DNA from: JANMDR01 sp031376425
GTDB taxonomy: Bacteria; Pseudomonadota; Gammaproteobacteria; Burkholderiales; Usitatibacteraceae
DNA length: 7,128 bases
Reading direction: 5' to 3'
Assembly (NCBI GenBank): GCA_031376425.1
Contig: JANMDR010000260.1
Span: 1 to 7,128 of the forward strand
Part shown: positions 1 through 6,223 of the stretch, piece after piece
Layout of the letters: each line of letters opens with the position of its first letter
How positions within the stretch are numbered: the stretch's first letter is position 1
Position numbers and translations under genes: made by a program
Notes under the pieces: model-generated
Databases searched by the model: none
Seen by the model: the letters and a program-made list of their open reading frames with translations, nothing else
What the model was told of the DNA's origin: nothing

Positions 1-992
1 GCAAGCCAACGAATGGCTTAACAGCAAATGATGCAAAAGCGGAGAATGCTAAACTGGCTCTGTTGCCTACGTCAGTGCCAACATCAGCACCAAAAAATAA
101 TGATGCTGCGTCATTAGCAAAGACACCAACACCATCGGCACCGCAAACAACGGCAACTGAAGCTGCTGATGCACCAAAACCACGCAATATTGCCAAGTCA
201 GTATTGGAAAACAGCCCAACAGAAGCTGGAGCGGGTGATCCTGCAGACGGTAGCGATACCGGTACCCGTCGCCGTCGCAGCCGTGGCGGACGCGGGCGCG
301 GACGTGATCGTGAAGGTGTACGTACTGAACGTGGCGAACGTGTTGAAAAAGGCGAGAAAGCAGATCACTCAGACTCTAGCGCCGCTAACAATGTTTCCGC
401 CACTGGCGAAAACGATAGCGCACCAGCGCATGTAAGCCATGTAACGCCAACTCTCACAAATCACGTAGAAGCGCACGCAGAAGCGAAAACAGAGACACAA
501 GCGCAGCCAACAGCGCCACCACCGTCCAGTCGCAATGATGCGCCACTGTTTGCAGCTGAAAATTTGCCGGTGCATTCTGCGGCTGAAAGTGCCGCACCAG
601 CACCAATGGCACCAGCAGCCGTTGTTGCACCAGTAGCCGTTATTGCACCAGTAGCCGTTGCGGTGCCAGTAGCTGCGCTAGCACCACAGGTGGTAAATCA
701 GCTTGCCGAGGCAGCACCGGCTGGCGAATCACGTCGCGCTCGTGAAGGTTCATCGCGTCGCCGTCCTAGAACAATCGCGGACACGGCTGCGCCCACTGGC
801 TTAGTATTTATTGAAACCGATGCCAATGCGCAAACTGCAGCCCCTGCCTTACTAACAGAGTTTCCAAAAGCCAATAAGCCGCGAAACCCACGCCCACGTC
901 GTGGTAACAGCGGTGGTTCCGAGAGCTTAGTGTTTGTGGAAACCGATGCGTCGGTTGCTGCAAGTGCGAGTAATCCGCCCAGCGGCACTTAG
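1..992 (+). CDS. rne: C-terminal tail of a probable ribonuclease E (partial, 5' end outside window)
   Basis: The frame is open from the left edge (first full codon at 3) to the TAG at 990-992, so at least 329 codons are present and the true start lies upstream; the TTG at 63 has no reason to be a start. No folded domain is visible. The tail is Ala/Pro/Glu-rich and apparently disordered, with an RNA-binding-like block RRRRSRGGRGRGRDRE (267-314), two further basic patches (732-770, 876-902), an alternating Ala-Pro-Val hexapeptide repeat (609-680), and two copies of LVF(I/V)ETDA (800-823, 926-949). Betaproteobacterial RNase E tails typically combine arginine-rich patches with a terminal LVxVET-type motif, which is why I favour RNase E, the endonuclease that scaffolds the RNA degradosome. 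That is inference, since the S1 and catalytic domains are not in the window. A DEAD-box helicase tail or another RNA-binding protein is the main alternative. Confidence 0.55.
   Translation, partial: KPTNGLTANDAKAENAKLALLPTSVPTSAPKNNDAASLAKTPTPSAPQTTATEAADAPKPRNIAKSVLENSPTEAGAGDPADGSDTGTRRRRSRGGRGRGRDREGVRTERGERVEKGEKADHSDSSAANNVSATGENDSAPAHVSHVTPTLTNHVEAHAEAKTETQAQPTAPPPSSRNDAPLFAAENLPVHSAAESAAPAPMAPAAVVAPVAVIAPVAVAVPVAALAPQVVNQLAEAAPAGESRRAREGSSRRRPRTIADTAAPTGLVFIETDANAQTAAPALLTEFPKANKPRNPRPRRGNSGGSESLVFVETDASVAASASNPPSGT
609..680 (+). repeat. 18-bp in-frame tandem repeat in the RNase E-like tail
   Basis: Four consecutive 18-bp units start at 609, 627, 645 and 663. Each encodes a hexapeptide of the type A-P-V-A-V-x (APAAVV, APVAVI, APVAVA, VPVAAL). 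Units 2 and 3 share their first 15 bases exactly (GCACCAGTAGCCGTT); unit 4 has drifted. The unit length is a multiple of three, so copy-number change would keep the frame. This fits a flexible linker growing by replication slippage. Confidence 0.85.
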
Positions 993-1020
993 CCTTTAGT
1001 TGCAAATTGCAGTATTTGCC

Positions 1021-1066
1021 TGCCTGAAGATGCCTGATTTAGGGTATCTTCGGGCATGTTTCTAAT
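1021..1066 (+). terminator. Probable intrinsic terminator after the RNase E-like gene
   Basis: The left arm GCCTGAAGAT (1022-1031) pairs with ATCTTCGGGC (1046-1055) as a 10-bp stem with one G-T pair; T1021 and A1056 extend it. A short inner stem CCT/AGG (1033-1035 with 1041-1043) closes part of the 14-nt loop. The following sequence (ATGTTTCTAATTT) is T-rich but not a clean T run, so termination may be only moderate. Its place 30 bp after a stop codon and before a new gene supports the call. Confidence 0.6.
1038..1066 (+). promoter_or_regulatory. Candidate sigma70-type promoter for the isomerase-mltD pair
   Basis: TCTAAT (1061-1066) matches the -10 consensus at five of six positions and lies 17 bp after a weak -35 candidate, TTTAGG (1038-1043, three of six). 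A start site near 1073 would give a leader of about a dozen bases before the ATG at 1086. The -35 lies in the loop and right arm of the terminator hairpin. The call rests only on motif matching and spacing. Confidence 0.25.
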
Positions 1067-1085
1067 TTAGACAAAGTGAAACGCA

Positions 1086-1715
1086 ATGGCACCCATGATA
1101 CCAATAGCACCCTCAACTCAAGCGATTGATTTTTATTTTGATTTTTCGTCGCCCTATGGCTATTTAGCCAGCGTGAAAATTGATGCGGTCGCGGCCAAGT
1201 TTGGACGCGATGTTACTTGGCGACCCATCCTATTGGGCCCCGCGTTTAAGCTATCGGGCAATGCGCCACTCATCGGGCAACCGCTAAAAGGGGATTACTC
1301 AAAACGCGATTTTGTCCGTACGGCAAAATTCATGCAAATTCCATTTGAGCTACCCACCGTATTTCCAATTTCTACGGTAGCCGCTGCACGCGCTTTCTAT
1401 TATTTGCAAGATCAAAATCCGACATTAGCAAAGACTGTGGCTCGCGCGCTGTTTCACCGCTATTTTGCAGAGGGTATTGATATTACAGGTGTTGATGCCG
1501 TGGTGGCGATTGCCACAGAGCATGGTGTTAATGCCAACGTACTAACTGCAGCACTAGCTGATCCGGTCGTAAAAGCGCGACTCAAAACCGAAGTAGATGC
1601 ATCACTAGCCCAAGGTGTTTTTGGCTCGCCCTATATTGTCGTTGATGGTGAACCGTTTTGGGGTAGCGATCGTCTGGAGCAAATTGAAGCGTGGTTAAAC
1701 CATGGCCCGTGGTAA
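1086..1715 (+). CDS. 2-hydroxychromene-2-carboxylate isomerase family protein (DsbA-fold, kappa-GST-like)
   Basis: This 209-residue protein has the thioredoxin-fold layout of the 2-hydroxychromene-2-carboxylate isomerase / kappa glutathione transferase family, near the usual family length of about 200. The N-terminal strand and active-site turn read DFYFDFSSPYGYLA (15-28), with Ser22 at the position of the glutathione-activating serine. The helical insertion spans about 50-170. The C-terminal half carries the cis-proline loop FGSP (179-182) and the family signature FWGSDRL (191-197). The protein has no cysteine, so it is not a disulfide oxidoreductase although such proteins are often labelled DsbA family. 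Known members isomerise an aromatic degradation intermediate using glutathione, but no aromatic catabolic genes are nearby and the true substrate is unknown. No signal peptide, so cytoplasmic. The start at 1086 has only a weak Shine-Dalgarno; an in-frame ATG at 1095 is possible. The 3' end overlaps mltD by 14 bp. Confidence 0.85.
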   Translation: MAPMIPIAPSTQAIDFYFDFSSPYGYLASVKIDAVAAKFGRDVTWRPILLGPAFKLSGNAPLIGQPLKGDYSKRDFVRTAKFMQIPFELPTVFPISTVAAARAFYYLQDQNPTLAKTVARALFHRYFAEGIDITGVDAVVAIATEHGVNANVLTAALADPVVKARLKTEVDASLAQGVFGSPYIVVDGEPFWGSDRLEQIEAWLNHGPW

Positions 1716-3846
1716 CAAGGCATCGCTGTCATTAGCCGCAGGCAGTAGGCTTGGCTTTAGCGCGTTCGCGCCGTTGCTGCCTTGCGCGTCATTCGCATTA
1801 GCACTAGCGCTGTTGTGGGCACCCTCCGCTTCCGCACAGGAAAAACCGCTAACGCCGTCAGCTGCCACACCGCCAACCGCTACGCCTGCAACCGCCGCAC
1901 CTAATACACCCCAAACAGGCTCTACTACCCCCCCCGCTGCTAAGGTGGATACTGCAGCGCCCCCAGCAACAACACCCGCTAGTAACGCTAATCCTAATGA
2001 TGCCGCCACACCAGCGGTAGCGGTAAAACCAGCAGATGAGTCTCGGGCACCAGAGGCGATTACGCCTTCCATTTCTAATCTAGCTCCGGCAGGTGAAATT
2101 TCGCTGGTGCCGCCTAAAACGAGTATCGATCCGCTCGCCACGCTCGGGTTAAAGGCAGAGCAAAAAACTGATCCCATCATCCTTGACGCCGATCTTTGGA
2201 ACCGCATTCGCAATGGTTTCAATATGGAATCACTCGATACGCCACTGGTGCAAGAACACGAGCAATGGTACGCGGCACGGCCGGATTATATTAAACGGCT
2301 AGTGGAGCGTGGCGCAAAGTATTTACATCACATTGTTGAAGAAGTTGAAAAGCGCGGTATGCCGATGGAAGTAGCTCTCTTACCGGTGATTGAAAGCGCT
2401 TTTAATCCCCAAGCATACTCACGCGCTAGGGCGGCTGGCATGTGGCAATTTATACCGTCCACCGGCAAAGTTTTTGGATTACAGCAAGACGCGCTCAACG
2501 ACCATAGACGTGATGTATTAGCGTCTACATCGGCAGCGCTTAGTTATCTGCAAAAACTTTACGGCATGTTCAACGCCTGGGATTTAGCCTTTGCCGCCTA
2601 CAACTGCGGGGAAGGTTGTGTGGGGCGCGCCATCGCCGCAAATCAAAAGCGTGGCTTGCCGACAAATTATTTAGCGCTAAATCTGCCCAAAGAAACCAAA
2701 CAATACGTACCGAAATTACTCGCCATCCGCAATATTGTACTTTCGCCGGGTAGCTATGGCGTAGTGCTTGATGCCGTACCGGATCAACCTTATTTTGCCA
2801 AAGTTACCGCCCCTGCACGCATTGATTTAAAGCTAGCGGCACACTTGGCCGAGCTAAGTTTGGATGACTTCAAAGCACTTAATCCGTCCTTCACTAAACC
2901 AATAGCCGCAGGCAGCCTAGGCTACTTTTTACTCCCCCAAGATCGCGCTGAAATTTTTCGGCATAATCTTGCCGCCTATCAAGCCACCCGTGCACCCTTA
3001 GTTTCCTGGACCACGTATACGGCGCGCGCAGGCGAAAACCTGGATGTTATTGGCAAGCGCTACGGTATTAGCGGCCAGAGTTTGCGCTTTGCGAACCCCG
3101 GTATCAAAGAACGTCGCGGCAAAATCGCGCAGGCCGCTACCTTACAAGTACCGCTTGGTCGTGAATCGGCTACTATCGAAGCTAAACTCCGCCAAGCGCC
3201 ACCGGCGCGACCTGTATTGGCGAATTTTGCCAATACCGCTAACGTCACCAATGCCGGTGCGGTTACCACCAAACCTCCAATCATAGCTGCAGCATCAGCA
3301 GACAATACCAAGCCACCTCAACCCGCGCTACAGCCGCAAATTGTGCCGATGCCAACTATTACCGAGAGCGCGACGGCACCGCAATCTGCACCAGCTTCTG
3401 CACCTGTAGCAATACTAAGTGCCAGCTCCAGCACCCCCGAAACAATCATCGTAAAGTCCGGTGATTCTATTTTTAGTATCTCCAAAGCCACCGGCGTGCT
3501 GATGGCTGATATTAAAGCCTTCAATAACTTAAGCAGCAACGCCATTCGTGTCGGACAGAAGCTAAAGTTAGTTAGCCAAACTAGCAAAGTTGCTGAAAAT
3601 AGTGCGCCAGCGATTGCAGCTAGCGTAATGGGTACGACTGCAAAAGCGCCCACCCCACCAGCAGCGCGGCCAGTGCAACCAGTAAAAGTACGCACCACAC
3701 CGCTAACCCACACCGTGCGCCGTGGCGACACCTTGTCTGGCATCGCCGATACGCATAATTTATCGCTAAGCGATTTAATCCGCACCAACGGCTTTTCAAC
3801 GCGCACGGTATTAAAAGTCGGCGCAAAGATAAAATTGCCGAGTTAA
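1702..3846 (+). CDS. mltD: Membrane-bound lytic murein transglycosylase D (GH23 + three LysM domains)
   Basis: This 714-residue exported enzyme cleaves peptidoglycan glycan strands, forming 1,6-anhydromuramic ends. A basic n-region and hydrophobic core (31-40) end in a likely signal peptidase I site, ASA|Q (43-46); Cys28 precedes the core and lacks a lipobox, so unlike E. coli MltD it is probably not a lipoprotein. A Pro/Ala/Thr linker (about 46-150) leads to the lytic transglycosylase domain (about 185-345). Visible there are VIESAFNP with catalytic Glu231, AAGMWQFIPSTG (244-255) and AYNCGEGCVGRAI (299-311). LysM domains follow at about 436-486, 581-626 and 668-713, the last two separated by a Pro-rich linker from their neighbours. 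Length is greater than the usual 450-ish residues of E. coli MltD because of the linkers. The start overlaps the upstream isomerase gene by 14 bp, which suggests translational coupling. The 5' part holds a C8 tract (1928-1935). Confidence 0.93.
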   Translation: MARGNKASLSLAAGSRLGFSAFAPLLPCASFALALALLWAPSASAQEKPLTPSAATPPTATPATAAPNTPQTGSTTPPAAKVDTAAPPATTPASNANPNDAATPAVAVKPADESRAPEAITPSISNLAPAGEISLVPPKTSIDPLATLGLKAEQKTDPIILDADLWNRIRNGFNMESLDTPLVQEHEQWYAARPDYIKRLVERGAKYLHHIVEEVEKRGMPMEVALLPVIESAFNPQAYSRARAAGMWQFIPSTGKVFGLQQDALNDHRRDVLASTSAALSYLQKLYGMFNAWDLAFAAYNCGEGCVGRAIAANQKRGLPTNYLALNLPKETKQYVPKLLAIRNIVLSPGSYGVVLDAVPDQPYFAKVTAPARIDLKLAAHLAELSLDDFKALNPSFTKPIAAGSLGYFLLPQDRAEIFRHNLAAYQATRAPLVSWTTYTARAGENLDVIGKRYGISGQSLRFANPGIKERRGKIAQAATLQVPLGRESATIEAKLRQAPPARPVLANFANTANVTNAGAVTTKPPIIAAASADNTKPPQPALQPQIVPMPTITESATAPQSAPASAPVAILSASSSTPETIIVKSGDSIFSISKATGVLMADIKAFNNLSSNAIRVGQKLKLVSQTSKVAENSAPAIAASVMGTTAKAPTPPAARPVQPVKVRTTPLTHTVRRGDTLSGIADTHNLSLSDLIRTNGFSTRTVLKVGAKIKLPS

Positions 3847-3892
3847 AAACGCGAGCTACCGTTTACTTTACATGCTGCGATAGCGTATTTTG

Positions 3893-4792
3893 CTACAGCA
3901 ATTTAATCAAGCTCGATGTATCGCCGCGCCCATCGCCCTGCTGTTGTAGTGTTTGATAGTAACCATCAACTATTTGGGTCACTGGCAATTTAGCGCCATT
4001 ACGGGCGGCTTCGTCCAAACAAATACCTAAGTCTTTGTGCATCCAATCGACCGCAAAGCCGAAATTAAACTCGCGCTTCAGCATGGTTTTACCGCGATTC
4101 TCCATCTGCCAACTTTGCGCTGCCCCTTTGGAAATGACATCCAAAACTAAGTTGCCATCCAGCCCTGCTTTTTGCGCAAAGGCCATACCTTCAGATAATC
4201 CTTGCAGCAAGCTGGCAATACAAATTTGATTAACCATTTTCGTCAATTGCCCAGCACCGTGCGCCCCCATATGGGTAGTCGCGCGGGCGTAGACGTTCAT
4301 CGCATCTAGCGCTTTGGCAAATGTACTGGCTTCACCGCCGACCATAATGGTGAGCTTGCCGTTTTGCGCCCCTGCTTGGCCACCAGATACCGGTGCATCC
4401 AAAAACTCAACACCGTTTTTGTCCGCCATTGCCGCTAATTCACGTGCCAAATCAGCGGATGTGGTGGTGTGGTCAATCAATATCGCGCCTGCCTTCATGC
4501 CCGCTAAGGTACCGTCAGCACCAACAATCACACCGCGCACATCATCATCATTACCGACGCACACAAATACAAAATCTTTATCTTGCGCGGCTTCGCGCGG
4601 TGTTTTAGCCGAAGAAGCCTTACATTCAGAATGCTTGGCTTGCTGTTCTGCCACCCACGCATCGGCCTTGGCTGGGGTGCGGTTATAAACGCAAACCGCG
4701 TAGCCCTGCGCCAGCAAATGACCCGCCATGGGATAACCCATTGCGCCTAGGCCGATGAAGGCAACATTGCCGCGTGAAGTAGTAGATGTCAT
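3893..4792 (-). CDS. NAD(P)-dependent beta-hydroxyacid dehydrogenase (3-hydroxyisobutyrate / tartronate semialdehyde reductase family)
   Basis: This 299-residue protein has the full layout and normal length of the family. An N-terminal Rossmann domain has the dinucleotide motif GLGAMG (14-19), and Asn37-Arg38 after the second strand suggests a preference for NADP(H). The substrate signature DAPVSGG lies at 132-138, followed by KLTIMVGG (146-153). The all-helical C-terminal domain has the catalytic lysine segment GAGQLTKMVNQ, with Lys185 and Asn188, and the late motif KDLGICLDEA (253-262). Members interconvert a 3-hydroxy acid and its semialdehyde, such as tartronate semialdehyde with D-glycerate or 3-hydroxyisobutyrate with methylmalonate semialdehyde; sequence alone does not decide the substrate. 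The neighbour, a hydroxypyruvate/glyoxylate reductase 2 bp upstream, favours glycerate metabolism (inference). It is the second gene of this operon, with a good Shine-Dalgarno. It is convergent with mltD, with 46 bp between the stops. Confidence 0.9.
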   Translation of the reverse strand: MTSTTSRGNVAFIGLGAMGYPMAGHLLAQGYAVCVYNRTPAKADAWVAEQQAKHSECKASSAKTPREAAQDKDFVFVCVGNDDDVRGVIVGADGTLAGMKAGAILIDHTTTSADLARELAAMADKNGVEFLDAPVSGGQAGAQNGKLTIMVGGEASTFAKALDAMNVYARATTHMGAHGAGQLTKMVNQICIASLLQGLSEGMAFAQKAGLDGNLVLDVISKGAAQSWQMENRGKTMLKREFNFGFAVDWMHKDLGICLDEAARNGAKLPVTQIVDGYYQTLQQQGDGRGDTSSLIKLL

Positions 4793-4794
4793 GC

Positions 4795-5835
4795 TTAATT
4801 CCTTTGAGTTGTTAGATGATTAAGTGCTTCAGAATTGACTACATTTTGTAAGATATGATTTTCTGTAGGGTTGAAATTAATGGTGACGTTCAGCGCTGCC
4901 ACGTTTAACGCAGCCATTAAATTTTGCGCGGCTAACATCGCCATTTTTAGCCGCGTGCTGTGGGTGGCGCTACCAATATGAGGTGTCAACACCACATTTT
5001 TACACGCTAGTAACGCCGGATGTACCGCAGGCTCGCCCTCAAACACATCCAAACCTGCCGCAGCAATTGTGCCCTTGCTCAACGCCGCTGCCAACGCCGC
5101 ATCATCTACCACGCCACCGCGGGCAATATTTATTAAAATAGCGCTCGATTTCATTAAGCCAAGTTCCGCCGCCCCAATTAAATGGTGCGAGGCCGCGCTA
5201 TAAGGCACCAACAGCAGCACAAAATCGCTGCGCGCTAACAACACCTCTTTTTGCACCCATGAGGCGTTTAAGGCCTGTTCCTGCGCGCTTGGCAACTGGC
5301 TACGATTGCAATACAACACCTGCATATCAAAGCCAACTGCCCGCCGTGCCACGGCCTGCCCAATACGCCCCATACCGATAATGCCCAAGGTAGCACCGGC
5401 AACGTCATGGCCTAAAAATTGATTCACCGCAAACGCTTTTTTCCAATCGCCTGCACGCAAAAATTGTTCCGCTTCAGTAATGCGCCTAGCGGTTGCCAAC
5501 AGCAATGCGAAGCCTAAATCTGCTGTGGCCGCATTAAGCACATCGGGTGTGTTGCACACCAAAACGCCGCGTGCAGTGCAAGCCGCTAAATCGATATTGT
5601 TCACGCCAACACCGATGTTGGAAATGACTTTCAAGTGTGGGCAAGCCGCCAAAAAAGCGGCGTCAACCTTGTCGGTCACGGTGGTAATTAAGCCCACAGC
5701 ATCTGCGCTTCGTGCACTCAAGCTCGCAGCAGTAAGCACTTCGTCAGCTAAATTTGCTTGCACATTAAAATCGTTTTGCAAAAACTGCAACACGTCGTCA
5801 AACACCCAGCGGGCAATGGTAATTTTTGGTTTCAT
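4795..5835 (-). CDS. D-2-hydroxyacid dehydrogenase, probable glyoxylate/hydroxypyruvate reductase
   Basis: This 346-residue D-isomer-specific 2-hydroxyacid dehydrogenase has all key residues. The substrate-loop segment NIGVGVNNIDL lies at 73-83, and NTPDVLNAATADL (95-107) is close to the form seen in hydroxypyruvate/glyoxylate reductases. The Rossmann motif GMGRIG is at 154-159, with Asn177-Arg178-Ser179 after the second strand suggesting NADP(H) use. The catalytic triad is Arg239 (NIARGG), Glu268 (FEGEP) and His286 (TPHIGSA); their spacings of 29 and 18 equal those of glycerate dehydrogenase. Expected reaction: reduction of glyoxylate to glycolate or hydroxypyruvate to D-glycerate. The core fold should end near residue 315. 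The tail from about 318 is extra and AT-rich, with a tandem AALNV-AALNV at 308-317 just before it. No clear Shine-Dalgarno precedes the ATG at 5835. It is the first gene of a two-gene operon. Confidence 0.9.
   Translation of the reverse strand: MKPKITIARWVFDDVLQFLQNDFNVQANLADEVLTAASLSARSADAVGLITTVTDKVDAAFLAACPHLKVISNIGVGVNNIDLAACTARGVLVCNTPDVLNAATADLGFALLLATARRITEAEQFLRAGDWKKAFAVNQFLGHDVAGATLGIIGMGRIGQAVARRAVGFDMQVLYCNRSQLPSAQEQALNASWVQKEVLLARSDFVLLLVPYSAASHHLIGAAELGLMKSSAILINIARGGVVDDAALAAALSKGTIAAAGLDVFEGEPAVHPALLACKNVVLTPHIGSATHSTRLKMAMLAAQNLMAALNVAALNVTINFNPTENHILQNVVNSEALNHLTTQRN
4801..4805 (-). promoter_or_regulatory. Ribosome binding site of the downstream dehydrogenase, inside the upstream gene
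   Basis: On the - strand the bases AAAGG lie 8 bases before the ATG at 4792-4790 (AAAGGAATTAAGCATG). They sit within the last codons of the upstream reductase gene, whose stop is at 4797-4795. This fixes the start of the second gene and fits coupled translation of the two genes. Confidence 0.7.
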
Positions 5836-5961
5836 GTAAGATATATTAGCGGTTTTTTTGCGAAAGAAATTACGGCCTACTTTTTCAATGTATTACTGTT
5901 AGGTGTGAGCGCGAAATACAAATCCGCACGCACCCCAAATCTTATTTTCAAAGGTAAAACT
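5836..5961. other. AT-rich divergent intergenic region
   Basis: This 126-bp gap separates the divergently read reductase operon and the small ribbon-helix-helix gene, so it must hold both promoters. No -35/-10 pair of good quality and spacing is visible on either strand. On the - strand, TAATAT (5842-5847) lies 6-7 bases from the reductase ATG and could be a -10 giving a very short leader. A T7 run is at 5853-5859. No strong inverted repeat that could be an antitoxin operator was found. Confidence 0.5.
5950..5954 (+). promoter_or_regulatory. Ribosome binding site fixing the start of the small antitoxin-like gene
   Basis: AAAGG at 5950-5954 is followed after 7 bases by the ATG at 5962. This decides the start: the same frame is open back to an ATG at 5758, but that stretch runs antisense through the reductase gene and has no ribosome binding site or family similarity. 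Confidence 0.7.
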
Positions 5962-6171
5962 ATGCGTAAAGAATATGACTTCTCACAAGCCAAACCCAAC
6001 CCCTATGCTGCGCAATTGAAAAAGCAAATTACGATTCGTTTTGATGAAGAATCAATTAGGTACTTCAAATCCATATCAGCGGATATAGGCATGCCCCACC
6101 AAAGCTTGATCAACCTTTATTTACGGGACTGTGCAGCGACTAAGCGAAAATTAAATTTAAACTGGAAATAG
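5962..6171 (+). CDS. Ribbon-helix-helix protein, CopG/BrnA antitoxin type (orphan)
   Basis: This 69-residue protein has the ribbon-helix-helix layout. A lead segment MRKEYDFSQAKPNPYA is followed by a DNA-binding beta strand KQITIRFDEE (21-30), helix A (about 30-42), the turn GMPHQ (43-47) and helix B SLINLYLRDCAA (48-59), ending in a basic tail. It closely matches, from memory, a widespread bacterial small-protein family annotated as BrnA- or CopG-type antitoxin (pattern KKQITIRLDE...GIPYQ.LINLYLRDCA). Such proteins bind operator DNA as dimers, usually repress their own operon and neutralise a toxin. No toxin gene is adjacent: the upstream neighbour is a reductase on the other strand, and the 52 bp downstream lead into a convergent membrane-protein gene. 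It is therefore an orphan antitoxin or a stand-alone regulator. Local G+C is about 40%, below that of the flanking genes. Confidence 0.8.
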   Translation: MRKEYDFSQAKPNPYAAQLKKQITIRFDEESIRYFKSISADIGMPHQSLINLYLRDCAATKRKLNLNWK

Positions 6172-6223
6172 TTTGAAAATACCTGTAATTAGGCTTTACA
6201 CAATTTCTCAATGCTACAACAAA

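Noticed and set aside
1086..1715. Disulfide oxidoreductase (true DsbA or FrnE-like) activity
   Set aside because: There is no CXXC motif and no cysteine at all; the Ser-Pro turn and the FWGSDRL motif point to the glutathione-dependent isomerase group.
1782..1787. Cys28 of MltD as a lipoprotein attachment site
   Set aside because: The residue before it is proline and the hydrophobic core lies after it, so no lipobox is present; ASA|Q at 43-46 is a better cleavage site.
1695..2222. Long open frame of 175 codons on the - strand opposite mltD
   Set aside because: It is a by-product of the Ala/Pro/Thr-rich linker of mltD; it has no ribosome binding site and its Val/Ala/Gly-rich composition mirrors the other strand.
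3318..3806. Open frame of 162 codons on the - strand opposite the LysM region
   Set aside because: The + strand clearly encodes two LysM domains here; the reverse frame shows no family features.
3873..3900. Hairpin between the convergent mltD and dehydrogenase genes (TGCTG...TAGC / GCTA...CAGCA)
   Set aside because: The stem is broken by a 3-base bulge, overlaps the stop codon of the dehydrogenase gene and has no T run on either side, so a terminator call is not supported.
5853..5859. T7 run in the divergent intergenic region as a phase-variable promoter spacer
   Set aside because: It is too short, and no recognisable -35/-10 pair flanks it.
5758..5961. In-frame N-terminal extension of the antitoxin-like gene starting at 5758
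   Set aside because: It runs antisense through the reductase gene, has no ribosome binding site and no family-like sequence; the AAAGG at 5950 points to 5962.
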